DNA from: Prostheceraeus crozeri
Taxonomy: Eukaryota; Platyhelminthes; Polycladida; Euryleptidae
Assembly: GCA_907163375.1 (NCBI GenBank)
Contig: CAJQUW010003033.1
Location: 1 to 64,000 of the forward strand
Reading direction: 5' to 3'
DNA length: 64,000 bases
Shown: positions 35,001 to 46,306 of the stretch, piece after piece
Position numbering within the stretch: position 1 is the first letter of the stretch
Layout: the number at the start of each line of letters is the position of its first letter
Translations under genes and position numbers: made by a program
The notes under the pieces: model-generated
The model's database searches: none
Told to the model about the DNA's origin: nothing
What the model saw: the letters and a program-made list of their open reading frames with translations, nothing else

Positions 35001-37313
35001 TTCCTATTATTCTAGTTTTGATATTTGATCTGCATCTTTCAATAGCTGAACATTATGTTGTTGGATAACTTAAGTATCCAATAATTTTTGCGATAATTGA
35101 TCGTCTTCGGGTTGAATTTCACCGTAATTATCACACCAGTCTTTCCTCACAGTGTTGACGAATGCAGTAACGTTTTTCTTCATTGGAGTAGAATACCAAT
35201 AATACAGTATCCACTTCCATCGGACATAAATGCAACATATGCATTTATGTCCTCTAAAAGTGAATACTATTCCTTTATTCAAATAACGCAAAATATCTAT
35301 CTCAGATTATTCGGTAACATAGAATTGTATTTTCAATAAAGCAATGAAAGCAGGCTCAGATGATACAATCGTTTACTGTCGGTGCGTTTAAAGAATAAAA
35401 TCTCAGAGAGCATTATTGATCGGATAATTTTGAAACTACAGAGAAGTTGGAAATATCTTCGGTTTTTGTCGATGTAATGGCACCGATCTGTATGGTTGCT
35501 AATACAATTTCTTCAATTTATGGATCTACTGTACACCCTTTCCTATTTAGTACAAGTTATTTCCGACAATACAGCTAGTGAATCGATCACGTCCCTGAAA
35601 TCGATGCTTATAATAATATTCTCTAATTATGTAATTGTTATATCAGTCGCATGTTTCAACATCAACTCACGTTGCAGATCACGGAAATGTCGGAAGGAAA
35701 ACATTTCGTATTTTTCAATTGTGTGAATTTATCTGTGATATCTTTCAACCTGTCTCTGTGGCACAGTTGGACATTCTCCCCGCAAGTGAAGCTTAGTCAT
35801 CGGAATATAAGTCCTTTTACAGTAGTCTAGTAGCATTGACTATCATTTGTGAACAATTACCGGTAAATCGCAGAATTGTGATCCTATCCAATCCTGTCTC
35901 ACCGGATTGTATTTGCGGTATGCATATACTGTACTTTCATAGTCATATTGTCTCAACGTTGTTTGACTATTCAACCAGGCCTATTCTGTGTTTTGAAGCT
36001 GAAATATTACCGCTTAATTATGAAGATCCTATTCAAAACTCAAATCAATAGATATTCAACACTGGAATATTGAAACGCATTTAATCATGAACATTTAATT
36101 GCCGTTTAATGTGACGTTCGTCGTTGAAACACATTGCTCCGTGCTCGAATTTAAAACGAAATCATCTGATAAGAAGATCCGCTCTATCTCTAGCACGTAC
36201 AAAGTTCAGCAATTCTTAAATGTATTAGAAGCGGTTTGATTAAATTCAACATGCACTGACTTGCCTCAAGAAGCATTTATTTGCGCAATTGAATCGAAAC
36301 TGGATGGATAGTGTTTTAGGAGTTGATTTTAATAAATTCATCCACAATTCTCATAGGCATCCTGATGTCACCATTCAGCTTATACCAGCTGATTGATGTA
36401 GTATGGAGTCGCGGTTTAAATTCAGAATACAGCAGCGACAGCAGACATGTGTTCGTTTCATAATCGAGAATATTTTACGCATCAAATATCACTCGATTCT
36501 GAACAATTTGAAAAACGATAGCACAAGAGGCATGATTAGGTAATTTAATATGACATCTAAGCAGCGCTGATCAGATTACGCATTGATGTCAAGTCATTGA
36601 AGTCACCTCCTGAGTCGATGTTTCTACTCTCTTAAACCATCTGCTGATGTCGGATTGCGCATGTTGACTCTGCCGTTTACCAATACTCAATAGACTCGAT
36701 CGCGCTGGGATCCCGGGATTTTCCGGTCCTAAAATGTCAACTTTGACCACTTGAGTATAGTCAATGCAAATCATGCACTCAATGGTTGACATGGACGTAG
36801 GACGTATACTAGTCTTCATGATCACGCGCTTTTACTTGGTGTATGTCTGTGATGTTATGATGCTAGAAATGCATGTATGCTATTCAGTCAGCATGTAAAT
36901 CAGTTTAAAGTATTTGCGGACGTGTCGAAGGCGAGGATATTATCACGGCAGTCACTGATTAAAGGTCAAGATATCCCCTCAAGGCATTCAAACGATCGAT
37001 TGACAATCATAGTGTTTTTTTCGTGATTGGATGATCGATTCCCTCCTTCCCCCCGGGGCCAGCAGTGATCGAAATATCGTCATTCTTGCCATGAACGTTC
37101 AATAGGTCTCTCTACCTTTTTCATTCTAATTGTCTAGCAATATATTTTACCCAGAGGGAGCAATAGAAGAGAGACCAAGTTCGTTTTGCAATTTCTGAAT
37201 CACCATTGATTATTATACATGTAAATGACACTAGGCAAAATATGATCGTGTAAAAAAAACATGTACGTAGAACATAATGAAAGATTTGAAAAATTATTCT
37301 TTTTGTCTTTCAG
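35001..37313. other. TMEM41A intron 2, 3' part
   Basis: About 2.3 kb with no convincing coding or repeat content, ending in the polypyrimidine tract TTTTTGTCTTTCAG before exon 3. Confidence 0.45.
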
Positions 37314-37475
37314 AATGTGTTAGCTGGTGCCTTATTCGGTTTCTATATCGCGTTCCCTCTCGTATGCGTCCTCACAGCTCTTGGTGCTAGCGGATGTTAC
37401 ATGCTAAGCTTTTTGTTTGCCAAACAGTATGTTGAAAAGTATTTACCCTCACAAGTATCCAGTTTGCAGGCACGG
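37314..37475 (+). CDS. TMEM41A: TMEM41A coding exon 3 (VTT domain start)
   Basis: Acceptor CAG (37311-37313) and donor CGG|GTAAG (37475/37476) bound 162 bases, exactly 54 codons at phase 0 on both sides. It reads NVLAGALFGFYIAFPLVCVL, then TALGASGCYMLSFLFAKQ and VSSLQAR. This matches vertebrate TMEM41A (NVLAGALFG, CVLTSVGAT, CYLLSSIFGKQ, VALLQRK). Joined to exon 2 it gives the family motif A-I-P-G-S-x-F-x-N-V-L-A-G-A-L-F-G. The following exon (which in vertebrates encodes the FPMTPNWFLN motif) was not found in the remaining 26 kb, so it is probably beyond the window or lost to a gap. Confidence 0.95.
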
Positions 37476-37860
37476 GTAAGTTTTGTTTTATACGCGGTGA
37501 TAATGAATCCCTTATTAAAGCAAATTCATCGTCGGTTTATAATACCAGCTTTTGATGTGTTATCTGATTGACATCTCTCGCCCTGCTAGATTGTTAAACG
37601 AATGCGCCACAGTCGGAGGGACATTTGCAGAAATCGAGAGAACTCATGAAGGTGGTTAAAGCATTGCCCTTATCAAAGCCCTGATGGCTATCTCTGAACT
37701 TAATTGCAGAGCAAATATAATACTGTGATGCTCTCGATTTGTTAACATAAACTGAGAAAAAAAGCAGGCATGGGCGTGGTATTTTTCATCGACTGTTCTT
37801 TTCGTTGATAACAGGCACGGCGATCTTGAGGCCAGGATTCTACCCAGGGTGTCTACAAGG

Positions 37861-37934
37861 CCTGGATATCCTGGATAAATCCTGATTTTGAAAATTTGGC
37901 CTTGATATCCTGGATAAATCCTGATTTCGAAATT
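37861..37934. repeat. Subterminal direct repeats of the hAT element
   Basis: Two copies of a roughly 30-base unit containing TATCCTGGATAAATCCTGAT lie 38 bases apart beside the left terminus. Such repeats are usual transposase-binding regions in hAT elements. Confidence 0.7.
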
Positions 37935-38116
37935 GAAAGTTGTGAAAAACGTTCTGAGCTAAATTTTTAACGTTGATAATAATGTAAATAAAATGTAATT
38001 ATGATTTTCTGTGACTTTATATTAGTTTGTGCTTTCCGCATTCGTTTGCTAACGTAAACGAATGTCCGCGTGTGTTTTCTTTCTGTTTCAGGTTGCAGAA
38101 ACTTTTTTTCGCATAG

Positions 38117-38400
38117 TAAGTAAGTAAGTAAGTAATCGTTTATTGTTCCACTACAATGATTCGGTGGACACTTACAATAGAACAGTAACATCGATGTCAA
38201 TATACATTAATACACAGAATGAGAAGTCAATGGTTAATGAGGTACATAAAAAGGAAGGACAAGAAAGTTTATTTACAAAATCTGATAAAAGATCTGCTGA
38301 AGCGTACTGTTCTAGCGAGAGGTGGACACAAGACCGAGCAACTGCGATGAATTTTCGAACTCGGTGGATGTCTCAGACTTGAAAAACAGAACAGCGACTC
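38117..38400 (-). mobile_element. Short LINE or SINE 3' end with AAGT-type tetramer tail
   Basis: TAAGTAAGTAAGTAAGTAA at 38117-38135 is followed by TCGTTTATTGTTCC. Read on the minus strand this is a 3' end with AATAAACG followed by a TTAC-type tetramer tail, the same arrangement as at 50935. The body to about 38400 has no recognisable protein, and the inner boundary is a guess. Confidence 0.45.
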
Positions 38401-38956
38401 CTATTTTGTAGTTGCTCTCGGCAACATTCAATGACTATCAGCTAGTGAATCTTGTTCGTCGGAGTGGTCACACGATGCAGATAAAATGTTATGCTCATAA
38501 TTCGCATTCGACAGCTGATCGTGACTGCCGGAAGAATGAAATGACTATCAGTGAATCTTGTTCGTCGTTGTCTTGACGTTCCCACATCATTGACCTCAGC
38601 CACATCATCTTAAATGAATGGTAATGCATCTTCATCGATGCACACAAGTGAAATTTCTACAATTTATCCGGAACCGAGAACGGCTCCTATCACAGCAGCT
38701 ATGAAAATTGAAGCATGTCAAAGCAGAAATAATTTGGGCCTTGGATATGGTAAAGAAACACCGTTCATAACGATCATGTGATGATCAACAATCTATATTT
38801 CAAGCGATGTTCAAGAACCACCCAGTTGTTGACAACTTCCAAATGGCCAAAAATGTGTGACTTATCGTGACTTACGGATTATCTCCACATTTTCAGAAAG
38901 AGATACTAGCCAGAGTACCAAGGAGTTAATTATATCTGTCGAGGCATTAGACAACA

Positions 38957-40524
38957 TTGATCAAAGGGGACATCAAGATCTGTGGATTAGATACTTCAAC
39001 GAGCACTGGTGTTGTAGTTAGTGAATATGTAACGTCAGCATTACTCGCTCACTTGAAGGCTGAAAACATATTTGAAAGTGTCAATAAAACATTAGATAAA
39101 ATTGGTGTCTCATTTGTTGATGTCTTCGATAAATTGTTGCAAATCAGCATGGTAGTGAATCTTTCATTTCACCGAAGATTTTCTGAAGAATTTCAGCACA
39201 AGTGTGGGGAGAAATTGCTCCAAGGAGGTACATGCTCGTTACATGTCGTGCGTGGAGCATTGCAGCATGGATTGAAAAGAAGTACTTGGGATTTGTCAAC
39301 TGAACTGCAAAGCATGTGCTACCTTTTCAAAGATTCTCCTGCACCCAGGGCTGATTACACACATATTACAGGTTGAACTACATTCCCTAAGTCTATACAA
39401 GTAGAAAACAAAGATGTATGTAACAGAGCAATAGAGATTCTGCCGAACATTGAGAAATATTGCGTCGTTGTGAAACCTTAACCCCATGTAGCATCATTCT
39501 CAACAGTCGCTAGCGCAATCAATTATCCATTTCTTGCATCGAAGCTGCATTTTTTCGGTTCCTTAGCGTATCAGTATGATCAATCTGCGCCGGTTTCAAC
39601 ACGACAAGTCTATGATTCCATTTTTACACGTTTTTCTCATGGGCCTTGTCACAGATACATTGAAAAGATTCTCTGAGGCATCGGTTGTGCCGGAGGTGGG
39701 ACAGACGTTTCCAAAATTCTGAAACTTGATCTGAATAAAGATGCAAATCTGAAGGAAACATCGCAAGTGGATCTGGGATTCGGAGCCAAACGCAACATCC
39801 TAAAGAATTCTCATCCACGCAGAATGTTGGAGTTCGGTCAAGCTGCTCGCTACTGCCTTATCGCGATAGTGGATAAAATACTTGAGAGGAGTCCGCTGAA
39901 ACACGATCTTGTTAAATACGGTGCATCACTCTCTCCGCTTGTCATTTTGACCAAGTCTTCAACGATTTTCGAAAAGCGTTTTGACGTTTTATTGAACAGA
40001 ATAATCGATTCCAACTGCATTTCTGTATCATAGGCTGATTCAGCAAAGGAGGAATATTACGACTTCATGCAATCTGATCTAGCGAAATAGGAACTTCAGG
40101 TAAATTTCGTTGGTATTGCATGTATTAAGACCAAAATTTTACTGCATGATGTTAATTTGACATCGACAAACATCGATCGGACGACCTCTACTGCAGTCTT
40201 CTACGAAACAAAGAAAACTTTCAACACCTGTGGTCAGTAGTGAGGAAGATTTTGGTCTGATTCCATGGTCAAGCGGCAGTAGGTGGTTTCAGCATAAACA
40301 AGGATGTGCTAAAGGAGAATCTTCATGAGAGTTCTATCTTGTCGCAACGTGTGTTCCATAACGCCACTCAGTATTATGGAGGGGTTCTGTATGTTTCGCT
40401 AACTGCTTCATTGATCGAATCGGTTAAGTGTTCATCCCGGCGCACGTGTAATGGCACTCGAACTGAAAAGGAGATCAACAAGCTAAGAAAGGCAAACGTG
40501 TTGCTGAACTGTATTGTGAATTGA
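38957..40524 (+). pseudogene. hAT-type transposase remnant (CSLHVV / GFSIN group)
   Basis: Pieces in order are CSLHVVRGALQHGLKRSTWD (39231 on), then SMCYLFKDSPAPRADYTHIT, INYPFLASKLHFFGSLAYQY, then LEFGQAARYCLIAIVDKILE with RSPLKHDLVKYGASLSP. The last recognisable blocks are GFSINKDVLKENLHESS (about 40282-40335) and a charged, coiled-coil-like end. This order is that of a widespread invertebrate hAT lineage in which GFSxN replaces the classic dimerisation motif. Numerous frame changes and stops separate the pieces. Confidence 0.75.
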
Positions 40525-41114
40525 AAAAGATTGAAACTCAAAATTCAATCAAAAAAGATAAACAGTGTAAACTTGATGATCAAGCTACGGTGCTCAAAAA
40601 AATTGAATACTAGTTTGTGACCACTTGAAAACCAGATAAAAGCGTAAAATTCGCTTTATAACTGTGTTTGAGAAATATAGCATCGTTATTTTTAAGCCTC
40701 AGTGAGACAAAACGATTTTACGGCTATGATTAATGCTTTGGCACTAGGCGTTCTATTAGACACAAAAGAAACAGCAAAAAGAGAAATACGAAATACATGT
40801 ACTAGTAGGTAACTGTTACTGTTAAAATGGCGATAACACGAGATGGTCATTTTATGACTCATAAAAGTTTTGATAATCTCCTTGATTTTTGCAATGACAT
40901 CTCCTGGATTTGAAAATTCCTGATGTAGTAGACACCCTGCTACCTCTGTGATACAAAAAAGTACATCAACATTCGAAACTTGTTTAGCTTAATTATGGTC
41001 ACTTATATTAAGATTCGTAAATCAAATTTATATTTTGGAAGTCAGATTGCGCTCAATTGCATTCTTTCCTATAAATTTCTTAAGGTCGAATATTTTTTTA
41101 CGGATTTTACGTCA

Positions 41115-41292
41115 CTTTTTACCCCTACTGGGGCCTTGGACGGTGCTGACTTAAGTCAGACTTTGTTTGGAGCGTTGTGGTGCTTTGTAGTCCGGATGCC
41201 CTTCCTGCCGACTTCCAATGACACTTTCCGGGTTCGACCTCTGGACCATGAGATCGCTAGTCCAAGTACGCAACCACTGTGCCACGGACACC
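41115..41292 (-). mobile_element. tRNA-derived SINE
   Basis: On the minus strand the head has a Pol III A box TGGCACAGTGG (plus 41274-41284) and a B box GGTCGAACC (41231-41239) at tRNA-like spacing. The body then contains GGAAGTCGG and CAGGAAGGGCATCCGG (plus strand 41192-41207 complement), and a short tail AAAAAGTGACG near 41115. The same 16-base block occurs in the 5' region of the LINE at 46125-46140. The parent tRNA is not identified and the outer boundaries are approximate. Confidence 0.65.
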
Positions 41293-43669
41293 ATATACTC
41301 ACACACTATATTTAACAATACTATTGTAACTCAAGTCCACTACGTGAGAGAGAGAGAGACTTTATTTATTCTCGAAAACACATTAGGCGAACCTTTTTAC
41401 GTGCGACATAATCTACAGACACAAACAATCATGTACATGACTTATCTTCAATTACATTGAACAACGATTTAGTCCTGAAAATGGCTCATCAAGCGTTGCA
41501 TTGGGCTGTTTACATAAACATCTCGTTTCGGGTCCATCGAACATATTAACAAGGAAGCTAGTAGGCTATGGGTCGAATATGCCACTTTGAAATTCATTCT
41601 GTTGATTTGACATGCTATCAAAATAATTTCGGGAACTTTAATTTTACTTTCAACTGGAAATTCATGCAGGAACAGAGGTTATGTAGTGCTAACCAATAAG
41701 CTCAGAGTGATCGATTCTCCAACTCAATGTGAGACTGGATTAGTACTTGTAATCATTTGAAATAGTTGAAATATAGCATGCCGTAAAACCTCACTGAATA
41801 TCGATCAAATATGCATTGAATATTTCTATCAAATGTGCATTTACTGTCATGTTAAGTTTCAATCACAACTAGGGATCACAACATAATAAATCACACTAAA
41901 AAAGCTGAAATGTAAATAATTTTATGATAATCCAAGATTCTTTTCCCTCAATAACCGATACTTCTATGCTAGCTGCGCTAATACATCACTTGCTTGGCAC
42001 CCTTCTCTACACTTTTATCTACAGAAACAATGCTACAATGGTACATCAGTCTGTTACATTAAAGTACATAATTCTAGCTTATTATTTCAATTCAAATTTT
42101 TTGTTGATTTTTTCTTTTTATTTAAATTCCACTTTATATTTTCTTGACGCATAGATCTGGATTATTGGAGGAATCGGATTCAATATTTATTTATTATTCA
42201 CTACATCTGAGATGCATGTGACAATGAACAATCTGTTTATGTAGACTTTTAGGCACAGAAGTTGAACTTCTTCTTTTTGACATTTACTTGAACTTGAGAA
42301 ACCATTTGAGACACTCAGTTAAAAATAAACGAGTTTCCGTGAAATACATAGCAACTTTTTCAGCAATAACGATGATTTGCCCAATAGTCATGTTTTAATA
42401 TTGAACTGCTTTAAGCGATAATGCGGGTGATCATAGATCTGATGCATTACATCTCAAGCATTTTGAAGCCTCTCAACAACCCCCCCCCCCATTGACCTCT
42501 TCAAGTTCAACAAATTCCATATATGCGAGTGAGAAAACCATGATGATCATTTGGGGCTCAATGGGATGTTCATTCAGTAGTGATCTTTATGAAGACGTTC
42601 ATTCACTGATTTTCCCGCTGTAAATGAACTATTCACTTTACTTTTGACTAAGATCACTTTACATCTATGCATGCACGAATGTTTTTCTGAAAACCAATCT
42701 GCATGTGGTTTTATAGAGCTTAATAGATTTGTAAAAATATGACAAGAAAAGGAGAAGCGAATAGTTGTGGTTTGTGAAGCGTAAATGCAGCTGTTCTGAA
42801 AAGGACAATCACAACTATTAGTGAATCACTCAAGCATTACTTGGTCATGATAGAGTGCATATCAGATAAAACGTTTCGATGTATCACTCCTTGTGTGTGA
42901 AATTCTTCTCTCGGACAGAAACCAAAAGTGGTTATTGTTATTAATGAGTAAAAGAATGAGCAATAATGAATTGGATTAAAGAAACAGACAATGCAGATAC
43001 ATATTGTAAGTACAAATAGATGATTACTTAACCATGATGAAGTTAATATGTGGAAAAATATCTTTCAGTTATGTGTGTGAAATGATTCCCTGAGAATTCT
43101 TTGGCTATTAACTTCGGCTGAAAGCGTCAGCAGTTAATTTCATAAATGCACCTGAAGATTGAACAGCGATAAAATGGATCAGAAAAAAGGAAATTAAAAT
43201 TTTGTAGAAATTTGGAAGAGCACGAGATAAATACACAACTTCATAGTTTGAAATTTTCATAGTTTGAAAACACAACTTTCATAGTTTCCTAGTTTAATCA
43301 TCTGAGTTCTGACAAATAATTGCCATCCTGTAGGGCTCATGTCGATCGTCAGAAATATTTCCCCACAACTGTTTCATTATTCCAATACATGCTATTCAAC
43401 AATGCTGGTATATTTTGTCAAATCTCTGTCGAATGACAAATCCTGACAAGTGGTGGCGTTGCTGTACATCAAGTGATTTGCGAAATAGAAGTCGTTGATT
43501 CACCATTTTACAGAAAATGCAGTGTCTACGCCTATTAAAATGGCTGAAGGAAAATTGACTTGAATAAAATATATCTATAATTTCCACAGCCATCACTAAT
43601 TCAATTTGCACCGTATACTAAAATGAAAATGGATCCATGCTATGCACTACGGCAGACATACCTTGACTA
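41293..43669. other. Sequence right of the SINE, no gene recognised
   Basis: A short GA microsatellite (about 41346-41358) followed by CTTTATTTATTC suggests another retroelement tail on the minus strand. An 11-base C run lies at 42480-42490. Otherwise it is AT-rich with only chance ORFs. It lies in what should be the third intron of TMEM41A. Confidence 0.4.
42480..42490 (+). repeat. Poly-C tract, 11 bases
   Basis: Eleven consecutive C in otherwise AT-rich sequence. Short homopolymer, prone to length error. Confidence 0.9.
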
Positions 43670-44215
43670 CTACTTGATAACTACCTTGATTACCTTGACG
43701 GGGCTTTGATCGCCCGATTGCTGAAAGAACCCCTCCCCAAGTGTCGTCCACCTTTGCCGGTCGGTCGCATGTTGTCGCCAGTGCTGGTTGCAGTATTGGC
43801 CTATCTCATGGTCCCGTCGTCTTTGAGGTCTGCCACGTTGCCTGGAACCGATTCTTGGGTTCCACTCCGTTATTCTCACGGTCCTTATTTCGTCTGTCCT
43901 GCGCATTATGTGACCAGCCCATTGCCGTTTACTTTCCATGTTGGTTAATGTGTGGTCTTTCAATTTTGTCTGATTTCTCATCCACTCGTTGGTTTTGTGA
44001 TCGCGGATTGTTATGCGTAGCATGCTGCGTTCCATGCATCGTTGTTCCAATGCTAATTTGGACATGGATGCTGCTGTCCATATTTCTGCACCGTACAGCA
44101 TCGCTGGTAGAATGCACTGGTTGAAAGCTTTATCTTCACTCTTTGTGGAATTGACCGACTTCTCATTAGGCTGTCGACCCTTGCGAACGTTGACCAACCA
44201 GCCTTTATACTGTTG
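43670..44215 (-). mobile_element. 3' fragment of an RTE-clade LINE
   Basis: On the minus strand 175 codons are open. They hold AFNQCILPAMLYGAEIW, the ALEQRCMERSMLRITIRDHK and TNEWMRNQTK segment, then RQWAGHIMRRTDE, ITEWNPRIGSRQRGRPQRRR and a C-terminal RWTTLGEGFFQQ. This is the post-RT region of classical RTE/BovB-type LINEs and differs from the finger-bearing LINE family elsewhere in the window. Beyond the stop the left edge repeats TCAAGGTA-like units (43650-43695), fitting an RTE-type 3' repeat tail. The RT itself is missing (5' truncation). Confidence 0.8.
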
Positions 44216-45875
44216 TTAGTTTCGGAAGTGTAACGACATAATTCCCTATTTCTTATGAATTACAGAGTATAATGCACAATACATTTACATGATCTGATTG
44301 AACTTCACAAAGATGCTCGTTCCTATTTTTAAGACATTTCAGTGGTTCAATCTTGTAGTACTCATTGAACCTAATTGCTTTACTGAATTCACCATTCCTG
44401 TTGAAACGAATGTGGAAGTCATGACGTGATCCGCTAGAATCACAGACGGAAAAGGTAGTTGGCGGACCGGATGAAATGGGAATTGAAAGCAGGGTGAACG
44501 CAAGTATTACTTTTACATCAATGAAGCAAAATGCTTCATTAGAATATGACAGTCACGAACTGTCTTTATAGCTTACGAATTATGGTTATTGCATGCGTAG
44601 ATACATTGCAAATAATCCTTTTCAAATAATTTCCCACTTGTTACGTGCTGACCGGCTGTGTTGACTTCTCGTCGGTTGTTATCGATAACGTCACGTGTTT
44701 CACTTAACGAGACCGCGTCAGATAGAGTGTAAGTTAGTGTGTCATACTCAGATGACATCTTTTGCTTCATTGATAGGAAAATGATTTCTTCCTTTATTCT
44801 GCCTCTGAAAGCGAGGGCCATTGTCATTTGCCTGTTGTCAGCCGCTTATTATGCAGTGTTGAGTACTCAAAAATATTTGGAATAGGTATGTTCTGAGAAA
44901 ATGATCCAAAGAGCATTAGATAATGATACAAATTTATATCCATGATTACAGTCATGTCTGTTCTTAGAAATCGGATCACAAGTCATCTCTGTGGATTTGC
45001 AGGTTTGATACAGTCTGTAGTTTAACCTCACAAGATGATGATGATGCACTTCAAAATTTGGATGTGTTCAAAAATGACGTTTAAAATCAAAATTTGTGAC
45101 TTTATTGTACCTTAATTGTACCTTCTAACATAAAAAATGCATTATGGCACAAATGTTATTCCCCAATGCCTGAAGACAAGTAATTTGAATTTCATTAATG
45201 TGGAGTGAATTTTTCAATTTACTGACTCATTTCTGTCTAACTATTTGCTGTATGCATCATAAATAGTCTTCATAGAATCATTTTAGACAAATTCATAGAA
45301 AATTCTCAGAGAATCATTTCACACACATTAGTGATTGACATTTTTTCATGTATGCACTTCATCATGATTACGTTATCATGAGTTTATCAGCGAGGACACT
45401 CATGTGAGTACATTATTCGCTGTGGACATGCAGATACAGATTATGGTTTTGTTTCCACAGTTCACTTTCATTCATGGAGAATATTAATTGCATGCTGCAT
45501 AATTTTATGACTATTTCGTAATTTGTAATGCTTAATTGTAATTAAGTAATTGGGTTGCCACAGTTATAACTCTACGTCAAAAAGTGACTCATTTCAGAAA
45601 GTCTTGTATTGAAATTTTTTGCCGGTTAGCATGCAGAAACTCCTACTGTAACATTATTGTTTCTGAATGAAAGTGACATTGCGTACATTTCTATTATTCA
45701 CTTATTCTTTTAAGGCACTTCCCTTATCGGAACTGTCAATCTTCTTATCTGTCATCTGAAATCAATGCACAATACTAATGACCTGTTTTCTCTGTCTCTA
45801 CTCTTGCAATGGAACTTCCGCGAAATTATCCTATGTAAGCAACAGATCAATACTCAATACATTCTTTATCAATAG
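44216..45875. other. No recognised gene; left flank of the full-length LINE
   Basis: AT-rich sequence with a small perfect hairpin ATGAAGCA/TGCTTCAT near 44520-44539. A minus-strand 84-codon ORF at 44573-44827 has no recognisable features. The stretch ends with the LINE target duplication TATCAATAG (45867-45875). Confidence 0.4.
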
Positions 45876-45957
45876 CCCCTTCTAAGTCCAACCTGTGACC
45901 TCAACGTGGTGAAGGGGTGCACACGGAGGCGCATCGAGGCTATGTCGTCTGGGACTT
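45876..45957 (+). ncRNA. Candidate HDV-like self-cleaving ribozyme at the LINE 5' end
   Basis: The first seven bases of the element, CCCCTTC (45876-45882), pair perfectly with GAAGGGG (45911-45917). AAGTCC (45884-45889) pairs with GGACTT (45952-45957), and ACC (45891-45893) with GGT (45908-45910), directly next to the P1 3' strand. This is the P1/P2/P3 double-pseudoknot order of HDV-type ribozymes, with J1/2 of one base. P1 starts exactly at the insertion-defined first base, where such ribozymes cut in R2 and RTE elements. I cannot assign P4 or the catalytic C in 45918-45951 with confidence. Confidence 0.6.
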
Positions 45958-46306
45958 CGGTCCCTGGCAGGTCTTACCTTGGCGAACAGGCTCGTTGCCA
46001 GCGGTGAAGGGCCGCATTCCGGCTAACCAACAGGCTCTGGTGAAAACATAGGGTCGATCAGGCTCGTAAGCTTTCCGTAGAAGGTATCTGGTCTAGGCCC
46101 ACCACCGATAATTGTGGTCGACGTCAGGAAGGGCATCCGGTCGGTAAAATATATGCTGCATCCTAATCATGAGACTACAACAAAACGAAGCGGCCCTTAG
46201 TACCTGGCAGCTCTTAGATGGGCAAAGGCGTGCGAAGAATCCCCAGGCGAATTTCTAATGTACTTGTTAAAGTCACAAAAATGTCAAATATTGTACAATC
46301 AATTTA

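Larger units (their letters stand above)
37845..40939 (+). mobile_element. hAT-like transposon, 3.1 kb
   Basis: The termini CAGGGTGTCTAC (37845 on) and its exact reverse ending at 40939 are flanked directly by CTACC on both sides (37840-37844 and 40940-40944), a 5-bp duplication. Just inside the left end, a block with GATATCCTGGATAAATCCTG occurs twice in tandem (37861-37934); the right end keeps related CTCCTGGATTTGAAAATTCC. The interior is a broken hAT transposase, and its 5' part is itself interrupted by a tetramer-tailed retroelement fragment (38117 on). Confidence 0.8.

Noticed and set aside
36589-36825. 78-codon minus-strand ORF in TMEM41A intron 2
   Set aside because: No family recognised, no splice context, and typical of chance ORFs.
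44573-44827. 84-codon minus-strand ORF
   Set aside because: No conserved motif or exon signals; left as non-coding.
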